From: Planctomycetaceae bacterium
GTDB lineage: Bacteria > Planctomycetota > Planctomycetia > Pirellulales > Thermoguttaceae
Direction of reading: 5' to 3'
NCBI GenBank assembly: GCA_031282385.1
Contig: JAITDV010000130.1
Coordinates: 1-6,537 of the forward strand
DNA length: 6,537 nucleotides
In this document: piece by piece, positions 1 to 4,387 of the stretch
Layout: each line of letters starts with the position of its first letter
Numbering within the stretch: position 1 is the first letter of the stretch
Position numbers and translations under genes: made by a program
The notes under the pieces: generated by a model
Seen by the model: only the letters and a program-made list of their open reading frames with translations
Database searches by the model: none
Told to the model about the DNA's origin: nothing

Positions 1-257
1 TGTTCGGACATGAAACCAACTTTTCCGCGCGGAACGCCGACGTTGACTTCCATAATGATAACGCCGCCGATACCTTGTTGTTTCATTGATTCGAGATCGG
101 CGGTAATACCTTCTTTTGAAAGGTTGCCGTCCATGATGAACCAATACACCCAAGGACGCGCCGAATCCGGCGGTGCTTGGAACAACGAAAATTCCGCCGC
201 CGATAAAATGGAACCGGCAAGAAAAAACAAAATCGCACAAAAAATGTTCTTTGACAT
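1..257 (-). CDS. Secreted GH106-like glycoside hydrolase, N-terminal part (runs off the left edge)
   Basis: This is the first 85 codons of a gene read leftwards; the rest lies outside the window. Seen: a short basic start (MSKN), a hydrophobic stretch at residues 5-18 and a small-residue site (SAA, 19-21), which together make a Sec signal peptide with cleavage near residue 21. The mature start contains PPDSARPWVYWFIMDGNLS and then GITADLESMKQQGIGGVIIM and PRG. This pattern (ARPW.YW...G...K.GI..DL..M...GIGG) is typical of the N-terminus of large GH106/alpha-L-rhamnosidase-like hydrolases, which are exported and cut plant or algal polysaccharide side chains. The start at 257 is preferred because GAAAGGG lies 6 bases upstream; an in-frame ATG at 278 would add seven residues but has no ribosome binding site. 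The substrate cannot be told from this fragment. Confidence 0.85.
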   Translation of the reverse strand, partial: MSKNIFCAILFFLAGSILSAAEFSLFQAPPDSARPWVYWFIMDGNLSKEGITADLESMKQQGIGGVIIMEVNVGVPRGKVGFMSE

Positions 258-263
258 AAATGT

Positions 264-270
264 CCCTTTC
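264..270 (-). promoter_or_regulatory. Ribosome binding site of the glycoside hydrolase
   Basis: On the minus strand this reads GAAAGGG and lies 6 bases before the ATG at 257. It decides between that start and the upstream in-frame ATG at 278. The leader between the ATG and the neighbouring F1 element is only about 35 bases, so the gene's promoter probably lies inside or beyond that element. Confidence 0.65.
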
Positions 271-292
271 TTTTTCATAATTGATTTTTTAT

Positions 293-486
293 TAGACCTT
301 TTCGCTAACCTGTAGGAGACCACCCCTGACCCCTCCGAAGAAGGAGAATTATTCGCCTATCTCGGAGGCGTCTTCTTATTCCCCTCCTTCGGAGGGGTTA
401 GGGGTGGTCTCGGAGGAGTTAAAGGCGGTTTTTTGTTGTAGTTTTTTTGTTGCGTTGATGTATTTTCAGGTTAGAGAAAAGGTCTA
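293..486 (+). mobile_element. F1 element copy 1: TA-flanked MITE-like inverted repeat
   Basis: The element body is 295-484, with TA on both sides (293-294 and 485-486). The ends are GACCTTTTCGCTAACCT (295-311) and, inverted, GACCTTTTCTCTAACCT (468-484), matching at 16 of 17 bases. Inside is a second inverted repeat starting GAGACCACCCC, with a CGCCT/AGGCG mini-hairpin at its centre. No open frame fits a transposase. Three more copies occur in this window. TA duplication with short inverted ends is the pattern of IS630/mariner-type elements, so this is probably a non-autonomous passenger of such a transposase. The left inner arm has drifted (GAAGAAGGAG instead of GAAGGAGGGG), so this copy is somewhat decayed. 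It also carries extra bases near 435-447 compared with copies 2 and 3. Confidence 0.85.
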
Positions 487-610
487 TTATAAAAATCATC
501 CAAGTTAAATTGTTCCTGTAAACATTTTCTAACTCTGCCGATTGCAGCAGGTCAGTAAATAACATTCAGCATAAGATAATATTTTAAGATGAAAAAAACA
601 AGTACCGGAA
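487..610. other. Unassigned AT-rich spacer
   Basis: This stretch lies between F1 copy 1 and the left end of the first F3 element. It has no convincing gene. A 22-codon frame starting at 589 (MKKTSTG...) runs into the F3 left end and could be the stump of a gene cut by that insertion, but it has no ribosome binding site. A small CTGC/GCAG hairpin near 536-550 is too weak to call. Confidence 0.4.
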
Positions 611-1023
611 GTAACTATTCAGTCGTAGGGTTCAATTATTTACGAAAAGGGAATTAGGGATTAGGAACAAAGCAGACAAAAACGCGACGCTCTAAATTAA
701 GGGTTGGAATATTAGAGGTGTTCGTAAAACGATGTTGTCCCGCGCGGATTTATTGGGCTTGGCGAACAGAATAGTTGATGACAAGAAACACACGGCTGAA
801 TGGATACCTTCGAACACCAATAGACTTTTTCGCTAACCTGTAGGAGACCACCCCTGATCCCTCCGAAGGAGGGGAATTATTCGCCTCTCTCGGAGGCGTC
901 TTCTTATTCCCCTCCTTCGGAGGGGTTAGGGGTGGTCTCGGAGGAGTTAAAGGCGGTTTTTTGTTGCGTTGATGTATTTTTAGGTTAGAGAAAAGGTCTA
1001 ATCTTACACGACTGAATAGTTAC
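611..1023 (+). mobile_element. F3 element copy 1: GTAA-ended inverted-repeat element split by a nested F1
   Basis: The left end reads GTAACTATTCAGTCGT (611-626). The right end is its exact inverse (1008-1023), a perfect 16-bp terminal inverted repeat. The span is 413 bp; without the nested F1 (one TA kept) it would be about 235 bp, close to the second copy at 2846-3127. The GTAA tip resembles IS66-family ends, which usually make 8-bp target duplications, but the flanks here (TACCGGAA and AAATTTTA) do not match. It is therefore either old or a rearranged pair of ends. The interior holds a short open stretch (from 732, MLSRADLLGLANRIVDD...) that runs into the F1 insertion. Confidence 0.65.
821..1000 (+). 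mobile_element. F1 element copy 2, nested in F3 copy 1
   Basis: The body is 823-998, with TA at 821-822 and 999-1000. The left tip is GACTTTTTCGCTAACCT, one base different from the other copies; the right tip is the usual AGGTTAGAGAAAAGGTC. The inner arms at 844-876 and 907-939 pair at 31 of 33 bases. Each arm also contains its own 7-bp hairpin (CCCCTCC/GGAGGGG), and between them is a CGCCTC/GGAGGCG hairpin. This is the cleanest copy for defining the family. It lies wholly inside the F3 inverted repeat, so it inserted after F3. Confidence 0.87.
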
Positions 1024-1036
1024 AAATTTTAATTAA

Positions 1037-1205
1037 AGGCAACTTCTAAAAAACTATTTTTGACGGAATTATCGAAATTTTCAGGATAGACAAATTTAGA
1101 CAATAAATTTATTTTATCCACGAATTGACACAAATTTACACAAATTATTTAATTCGTGATCTTTCGTGAAAATTCGCGGACAAAATGAGTTTTTAGAAGT
1201 TACCT
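1037..1205 (+). mobile_element. F4: 169-bp inverted-repeat element with an internal CACGAATT-type palindrome
   Basis: The outer ends are AGGCAACTTCTAAAAAACT (from 1037) and, inverted from 1205, AGGTAACTTCTAAAAACT. They differ by one substitution and one A in the run. The inside holds a second imperfect palindrome: arms 1117-1146 (starting TCCACGAATT) and 1151-1180 (ending AATTCGCGGA) with a 4-base loop, matching at 21 of 30 positions. Three of the mismatches are A.C on the plus strand and so G.U on the minus strand, so a minus-strand transcript would fold better. No coding frame is evident. No clean target duplication is visible. A remnant of the right half recurs at 4330-4350. Probably a MITE; the parent family is unknown to me. 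Confidence 0.6.
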
Positions 1206-1400
1206 AAATTTAGTTGTGTGATTGACTGGTATTTTTAAGTTGTTAAAATGACCTTCAAAATTGTGCATTAGTTTATAGTGAGCCTGACTGATCAACAACA
1301 ATAAATTTAATGCCGATTTTGAACTAACAATGTTTTCACTTGTTCACAATTTAGTTTTTGGTTTTGAGAGTTTGCATAAATGTTTTTGAGTTGCAGACTT
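1206..1400. other. Unassigned AT-rich spacer upstream of the FIST gene
   Basis: No open frame, RNA gene or clear promoter is visible. A stretch at about 1334-1363 (TTCACTTGTTCACAATTTAG) resembles the left end of the F2 family and may be a badly decayed copy. Otherwise I see nothing in it. Confidence 0.4.
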
Positions 1401-1502
1401 CTATACTTTTTTGACTGTAAATTATGTGACTCAAGAGCGTAAAAACCTGTTTTCCGATAGGTAAGCAGGCAGCAAAGGAAATTTGAAGTGTAAACGGTTT
1501 AA
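1401..1502 (-). mobile_element. F2 element copy A (reverse orientation)
   Basis: Read on the minus strand, this starts TTAAACCGTTTACACTTC at 1502. It then carries the hairpin GCCTGCTT/AAACAGGT around ACCTATCGGA, followed by TTTTTACGCTCTTGAGTCA, and ends ACAGTCAAAAAAGTATAG at 1401. It aligns along its whole length with copies B and C, which lie in the other orientation. Its right end is more diverged. It ends 65 bases before the FIST start codon, so it contributes to the promoter or leader region of that gene. Confidence 0.72.
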
Positions 1503-1567
1503 AGTGTGTTTGTTAATTTTGTGTTACCATTTTCTTACTCCTTTACATAAATTTAAGGAATATTCAC

Positions 1568-2761
1568 ATGTTGGAATTTTTTTCTTCAAATGTTCGGATT
1601 GTTAATTCCGAGCGTGCAGCTCAAGAGTGTATTGAAGTTGCTTTTCCCAATGGTGTTTCGGCGAATTGCCGAGCCATCATATTCAACGCGACATTGGGAC
1701 ATAAACTTGATAAAGTTGCCGATGCTTTGCACAAGATGATTCCTTCGGTTCCGGTATTTGGTGCATCCGGTTGCGGAGTTACTGGACGTGAAGGTGTTGG
1801 CGAATCGATGAATGAGTTGGCAATCATGGCAATTTGCGGAGTAGAGAAAGAACTTGCTTCCACCGCAGTTTCTGGGATTTACGGGCATAACTCTTACGAA
1901 AAAGGATTAGAACTTGCGCAACAACTCAAAAAACAAAATGCCGGAATTAATGTTATCTATTTGCTCTGTTCGGGAATTGATATTGACAATTCGCTTGTTT
2001 TAAAAGCGTTTGTTAATACTTTCGGCGAAGAGGTAACTATTTTTGGCGGTACTTCTTCAGATAACATGCGCGGTGTACGCAGCTACCAATTTCACGATAA
2101 CGTGTTGAGCGAACACGATGCGTGGGCTGTTGGTTTTGCAGATACTACGCTTAAAAATATTACGCGTGCAACACACGGTTTTACTGCTTACGGTGAACCG
2201 ATGGTTGTTACCAAAGCAGAAGGAAACCGTATTATTGAATTAAATGGTCGCGGCGCGTGGTCAGAATACACAGGGAAATTGTCCAAACCTTCAAACTCCA
2301 CTTGCGGCGATACTATTCCGATTGGTGCATTGGCGGAAGAATTACCGCCGGAACTTGCCAAAGAATACGGTAATCAGCACATTTTACGCGTAATTACAAA
2401 ACACGACGGCGAAGTAATGTATTATCCGGTTACGGTCAAAGAAGGTTTGCGGATTTGGTTGACGTTACGAGATGAGAATCTGATATTCTCCGAACAACAA
2501 CGCTCTTTGGAATATTTGAAATCAAATATCGGTAACAATAAACCAATTGCCGTATTCCAAACTGACTGTCTTGCACGCGGACGATTCCTTTTCAACCGTG
2601 TTGTCAAAGACGAAATAATCTCAATGATGCATGATGCGTTATCGGTTGAAGGAGTTGTTCCGTCTTGGCTAGGTAATTATGGATTTGGCGAATATGCCCG
2701 ACTCGGCGGTAAAAATACTTATCATAATTATTCTACAGCTTTGTTGGTGCTTTATCGTTGA
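1568..2761 (+). CDS. FIST domain protein (FIST + FIST_C), putative small-ligand sensor
   Basis: A 397-residue cytosolic protein with no signal peptide or membrane segment. Residues about 30-210 match the FIST domain. Landmarks are PVFGASGCGVTG (62-73), the central IFGGTSSDN (158-166) and AWAVGF (185-190). Residues about 220-390 match FIST_C: PIGAL (251-255), the AVFQTDCLARGRFLF stretch (328-342) and the terminal WLGNYGFGEYARLGG...YHNYST. The length is normal for a two-domain FIST protein. FIST domains are thought to bind small ligands; one branch, NosP, binds heme and senses nitric oxide, acting on a kinase encoded next to it. Several histidines are present (for example H45, H55, H107, H176, H183, H203), but I cannot assign a heme ligand. 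The start is supported by AAGGAA at 1555-1560, 7 bases upstream. The hybrid kinase at 4388 is the obvious candidate partner. The ligand is unknown. Confidence 0.93.
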   Translation: MLEFFSSNVRIVNSERAAQECIEVAFPNGVSANCRAIIFNATLGHKLDKVADALHKMIPSVPVFGASGCGVTGREGVGESMNELAIMAICGVEKELASTAVSGIYGHNSYEKGLELAQQLKKQNAGINVIYLLCSGIDIDNSLVLKAFVNTFGEEVTIFGGTSSDNMRGVRSYQFHDNVLSEHDAWAVGFADTTLKNITRATHGFTAYGEPMVVTKAEGNRIIELNGRGAWSEYTGKLSKPSNSTCGDTIPIGALAEELPPELAKEYGNQHILRVITKHDGEVMYYPVTVKEGLRIWLTLRDENLIFSEQQRSLEYLKSNIGNNKPIAVFQTDCLARGRFLFNRVVKDEIISMMHDALSVEGVVPSWLGNYGFGEYARLGGKNTYHNYSTALLVLYR

Positions 2762-2783
2762 TGTAAATTGGAAAAGTTTGTAT

Positions 2784-2819
2784 CCGGCAATAGGGTCAAC
2801 CAACTTGTCTGCCGGTTTT
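2784..2819 (+). terminator. Probable rho-independent terminator of the FIST gene
   Basis: CCGGCA (2784-2789) and TGCCGG (2810-2815) form a perfect 6-bp GC-rich stem with a 20-base loop, followed directly by TTTT. It lies 22 bases after the FIST stop codon. The loop is long and the T run short, so termination may be partial. If it works, it separates FIST transcription from the flavoprotein gene. Confidence 0.5.
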
Positions 2820-2845
2820 AATGTGTTGTTTTTGTTCAAATTTAA

Positions 2846-3127
2846 GTAACTATTCAGTCGTGTGTTTTTTTATCGAAAATATTCAATAGCAACAATTCGG
2901 TAAACTGCTCTTTCCGGGCGATGGTATTAAACTGTTCACACTTGAAATTTCCTTTGCCGCCGCCTGTTTCCCTATTGGAAAGCAGGCTTTTACGCTCTTG
3001 AGTCATGCAATTTATAATACGAACCGTATATTGGGGATTTTGTTTTACCGCAATGAGGCGGGGTGTTATGTCGTCCTTTCAAGACGAAAAACATTGTCAA
3101 ATTTTACACACGCAACTGAATAGTTAC
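2846..3127 (+). mobile_element. F3 element copy 2: GTAA-ended inverted-repeat element carrying a nested F2
   Basis: The left end GTAACTATTCAGTCGTGTG (2846-2864) pairs with the right end, which inverted reads GTAACTATTCAGTTGCGTG (3109-3127): 17 of 19 bases. The flanks AAATTTAA (2838-2845) and ATATTTAA (3128-3135) match at 7 of 8 bases and are a likely decayed 8-bp target duplication. GTAA tips plus 8-bp duplications fit the IS66 family. At 282 bp it cannot encode a transposase, so it would be a non-autonomous derivative. The F2 copy B lies inside it. The right part also has a small hairpin TCGTC/GACGA (about 3071-3087). Confidence 0.68.
2927..3031 (+). mobile_element. F2 element copy B, inside F3 copy 2
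   Basis: The element is 105 bp. The left end TTAAACTGTTCACACTTG and the right end (TTTATAATACGAACCGTATA) are imperfect inverted repeats of each other. The central hairpin is GCCTGTTT (2962-2969) and AAGCAGGC (2980-2987), 8 bp with one G.U pair, around a 10-base loop CCCTATTGGA, followed by TTTT (2988-2991). After it comes the shared box ACGCTCTTGAGTCA. TA follows the first T at the left end and closes the right end, suggesting a TA target. The right end itself contains a perfect ATACG/CGTAT dyad. Confidence 0.78.
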
Positions 3128-3140
3128 ATATTTAAGTTTC

Positions 3141-3207
3141 TTTTAAAACTGTTCATGCTTTAGTTTTTGTTGAAATAGGCGGACTTACTTATCGAAAAGT
3201 TCGTTTT
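3141..3207 (+). mobile_element. F2 element copy C' (truncated, diverged)
   Basis: Only the left half of the family is present: TTAAAACTGTTCATGCTTTA from 3143, then the hairpin CGGACTT (3180-3186) and AAGTTCG (3197-3203) around ACTTATCGAA, then TTTT. The stem bases differ strongly from the other copies (CGGACTT instead of CCTGCTT), yet both arms changed together, so a 7-bp stem with one G.U is kept. The full copy C starts at the T run, so this copy was cut there or the two are joined in tandem. No right half is found beyond copy C. Confidence 0.6.
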
Positions 3208-3311
3208 AAACTGTTCACACTTTAAATTTCGTTTACCTCCGCCTGCTTACCTATCGGAAAGCAGGCTTTTACGCTCTTGAGTCACACAATTTTATAGTAC
3301 GAACAGTATAA
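3206..3311 (+). mobile_element. F2 element copy C, upstream of the flavoprotein gene
   Basis: This is the most regular F2 copy. The left end TTAAACTGTTCACACTTTAA (from 3206) and the right end (TTTATAGTACGAACAGTATA, 3291-3310) are inverted repeats, matching at about 17 of 21 bases. The central hairpin is a perfect 8-bp GCCTGCTT/AAGCAGGC (3241-3248 and 3259-3266). Its loop ACCTATCGGA can add two more G-C pairs, and TTTT follows. The box ACGCTCTTGAGTCA follows the T run. It ends 64 bases before the flavoprotein start codon. As RNA, the hairpin and T run look like a terminator or attenuator placed in front of that gene. Confidence 0.8.
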
Positions 3312-3365
3312 CATATTGATTTTACCGAATTCTAAAGCATGATCAGTGTGTCCCTCAAACCCTAC

Positions 3366-3370
3366 AAGGT
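3366..3370 (+). promoter_or_regulatory. Ribosome binding site of the flavoprotein gene
   Basis: AAGGT sits five to ten bases before the ATG at 3376. The alternative in-frame ATG at 3346 has no such site, and the ten residues it would add (MCPSNPTRSN) lie before the conserved MKVLAINGSP start. The site therefore decides for 3376. Confidence 0.6.
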
Positions 3371-3375
3371 CAAAT

Positions 3376-4011
3376 ATGAAAGTTTTAGCAATTAACGGTA
3401 GCCCTAAATCAAACGGCAATACCGCATCAGCATTGCAAATACTACTGCAAGAAGTTAAAAACGAAGGTATCGAAACAGAATTAGTAACAATAGGTAATAG
3501 AGCTGTTCACGGTTGTATTGGTTGTTTTAAGTGTGCGGAACAAAAGAACGATAAATGTGTTGCGTTCAACGATCCGGTCAATGAGTTGTTGCCGAAGATG
3601 AAGGCGGCTGATGGAATTGTGCTTGGTTCGCCGGTTTATTTTTCCGGTATTAACGGAACGATAAAATCGTTTTTGGATCGTGCATTTTTTGTTTCTTGGG
3701 TCAATGGCGGTTTTTTACGGTTGAAGATAGGAGCATCGGTTGTTGCGGTGCGTCGTTCTGGCGGGACGGCGGCATTTGATCAATTGAACAAGTATTTTCA
3801 GATTTCTGAAATTATGACAGTGGGCTCATGTTACTGGAATGTAATTCACGGCTTCAATCCAGGCGAAATCGATCAAGACCTGGAAGGTTTGCAAATTGTA
3901 CGAACATTAGGTCGCAACCTTGCATGGTTATTGAAACTTGTAGAACATGGCAAAGAACATGTTGCGCCGCCAGTTGCGGAAGAACCGGTAAAGACAAATT
4001 TTGTCAGATAA
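3376..4011 (+). CDS. Flavodoxin-fold NAD(P)H-dependent flavoprotein, iron-sulfur flavoprotein type
   Basis: A 211-residue cytosolic protein of the NADPH-dependent FMN reductase/flavodoxin-like family. The FMN phosphate loop is GSPKSNGNTAS (8-18), and a second flavin contact is GSPVYFSG (84-91). Between them lies C47-x2-C50-x2-C53-x7-C61, which fits the compact CX2CX2CX4-7C cluster motif of archaeal and bacterial iron-sulfur flavoproteins. A 4Fe-4S cluster is therefore possible but not proven, as many anaerobe homologues keep similar cysteines with unknown cofactor state. Such proteins move electrons from ferredoxin or NAD(P)H to small acceptors, including oxygen species or quinones. The C-terminus (PVKTNFVR) looks complete although an F1 element begins at the next base. 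The gene stands alone, 614 bp after the FIST gene and 376 bp before the kinase. Its substrate is unknown. Confidence 0.92.
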   Translation: MKVLAINGSPKSNGNTASALQILLQEVKNEGIETELVTIGNRAVHGCIGCFKCAEQKNDKCVAFNDPVNELLPKMKAADGIVLGSPVYFSGINGTIKSFLDRAFFVSWVNGGFLRLKIGASVVAVRRSGGTAAFDQLNKYFQISEIMTVGSCYWNVIHGFNPGEIDQDLEGLQIVRTLGRNLAWLLKLVEHGKEHVAPPVAEEPVKTNFVR

Positions 4012-4190
4012 TAGACCTTTTCGCTAACCTGTAGGAGACCACCCATGCCCCCTCCGAAGGAGGGGAATAATTCGCCTCACTCGGAGGTATCTTCTTATTC
4101 CCCACCTTCGGAGGGGTTAGGGGTGGTCTCGGAGAGTTAAAGGCGGTTTTTTGTTGCGTTGATGTATTTTTAGGTTAGAGAAAAGGTCTA
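4012..4190 (+). mobile_element. F1 element copy 3, directly after the flavoprotein stop codon
   Basis: TA at 4012-4013 and 4189-4190 flanks a body with tips GACCTTTTCGCTAACCT and AGGTTAGAGAAAAGGTC. The stop TAA (4009-4011) is followed at once by TAG made from the TA and the element's first G, so the gene ends with a double stop. The inner arms (GAGACCACCC... and ...GGGTGGTCTC) persist with a few changes, so any transcript leaving the flavoprotein gene carries a long hairpin as its 3' end. The orientation is the same as in copies 1, 2 and 4. Confidence 0.86.
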
Positions 4191-4204
4191 ATAAATTTAA
4201 ATTT

Positions 4205-4246
4205 GTTTAATGATTCAAGTTTAATGATTCAAGTTTAATGATTCTG
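4205..4246 (+). repeat. Three tandem copies of a 14-bp unit upstream of the kinase gene
   Basis: The unit GTTTAATGATTCAA occurs at 4205-4218 and 4219-4232, and a third time at 4233-4246 with the last two bases changed. The identity points to recent slippage or to a repeated binding site. It lies about 140-180 bases upstream of the kinase start codon. TGATTCA on its own is a common AT-rich heptamer, so a regulator site is only a possibility. Confidence 0.75.
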
Positions 4247-4308
4247 TGTGATATGTACAACTTCCATAAATCGACAAGAATCAACGTAGCAAATTAACAA
4301 CTAAATTA

Positions 4309-4325
4309 ACATTAAAATTTAATGT
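4309..4325 (+). promoter_or_regulatory. 17-bp palindrome upstream of the hybrid kinase gene (possible operator)
   Basis: ACATTAAA and TTTAATGT are perfect inverted arms around one A. The centre lies about 70 bases before the kinase ATG, a usual position for a regulator site. The surroundings are very AT-rich, so a chance palindrome is quite possible. Confidence 0.35.
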
Positions 4326-4329
4326 AAAT

Positions 4330-4350
4330 TTATGAAAATTTGCGGACAAA
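4330..4350 (+). repeat. Remnant of the F4 inner palindrome
   Basis: TATGAAAATTTGCGGACAAA here matches the F4 right inner arm and what follows it (CGTGAAAATTCGCGGACAAA, 1165-1184) with three changes. Only this end is kept. It lies 38 bases before the kinase start codon, so the kinase leader is partly made from an old repeat. Confidence 0.5.
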
Positions 4351-4387
4351 AAGGCACAGATTTAAGATGTAATGAGAGAGTTTTTTT

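Noticed and set aside
10..315. Plus-strand open frame of 101 codons at the left edge
   Set aside because: It lies opposite the minus-strand hydrolase, which has a signal peptide, a family motif and a ribosome binding site; the plus-strand protein has none and runs into the F1 repeat.
589..657. 22-codon frame MKKTSTG... running into the F3 left end
   Set aside because: No ribosome binding site and too short; at most the stump of a gene cut by F3, which cannot be shown here.
1334..1363. Possible decayed F2 left end (TTCACTTGTTCACAATTTAG)
   Set aside because: Similarity covers only the tip, with no hairpin or right end; could be chance in AT-rich sequence.
1411..1440. TTGACT as a -35 box for the FIST gene
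   Set aside because: No -10 hexamer at a suitable spacing; the motif is inside the F2 end.
1586..1888. Minus-strand open frames opposite the FIST gene (also 1621-1863 and 2422-2607)
   Set aside because: They are shadows of the FIST coding sequence, with no family similarity and no ribosome binding sites.
2870..3110. tRNA or other stable RNA gene in the gap after FIST
   Set aside because: No cloverleaf or T-loop signature; the sequence is explained by F3 with nested F2.
3206..3375. Riboswitch upstream of the flavoprotein (for example an FMN switch)
   Set aside because: The hairpin and box belong to the F2 repeat, which also occurs after the kinase and in reverse before FIST; no known riboswitch core is recognisable.
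3828..4034. Second plus-strand frame overlapping the flavoprotein end
   Set aside because: It is a frame-shifted shadow of the flavoprotein gene that ends inside the F1 left tip.
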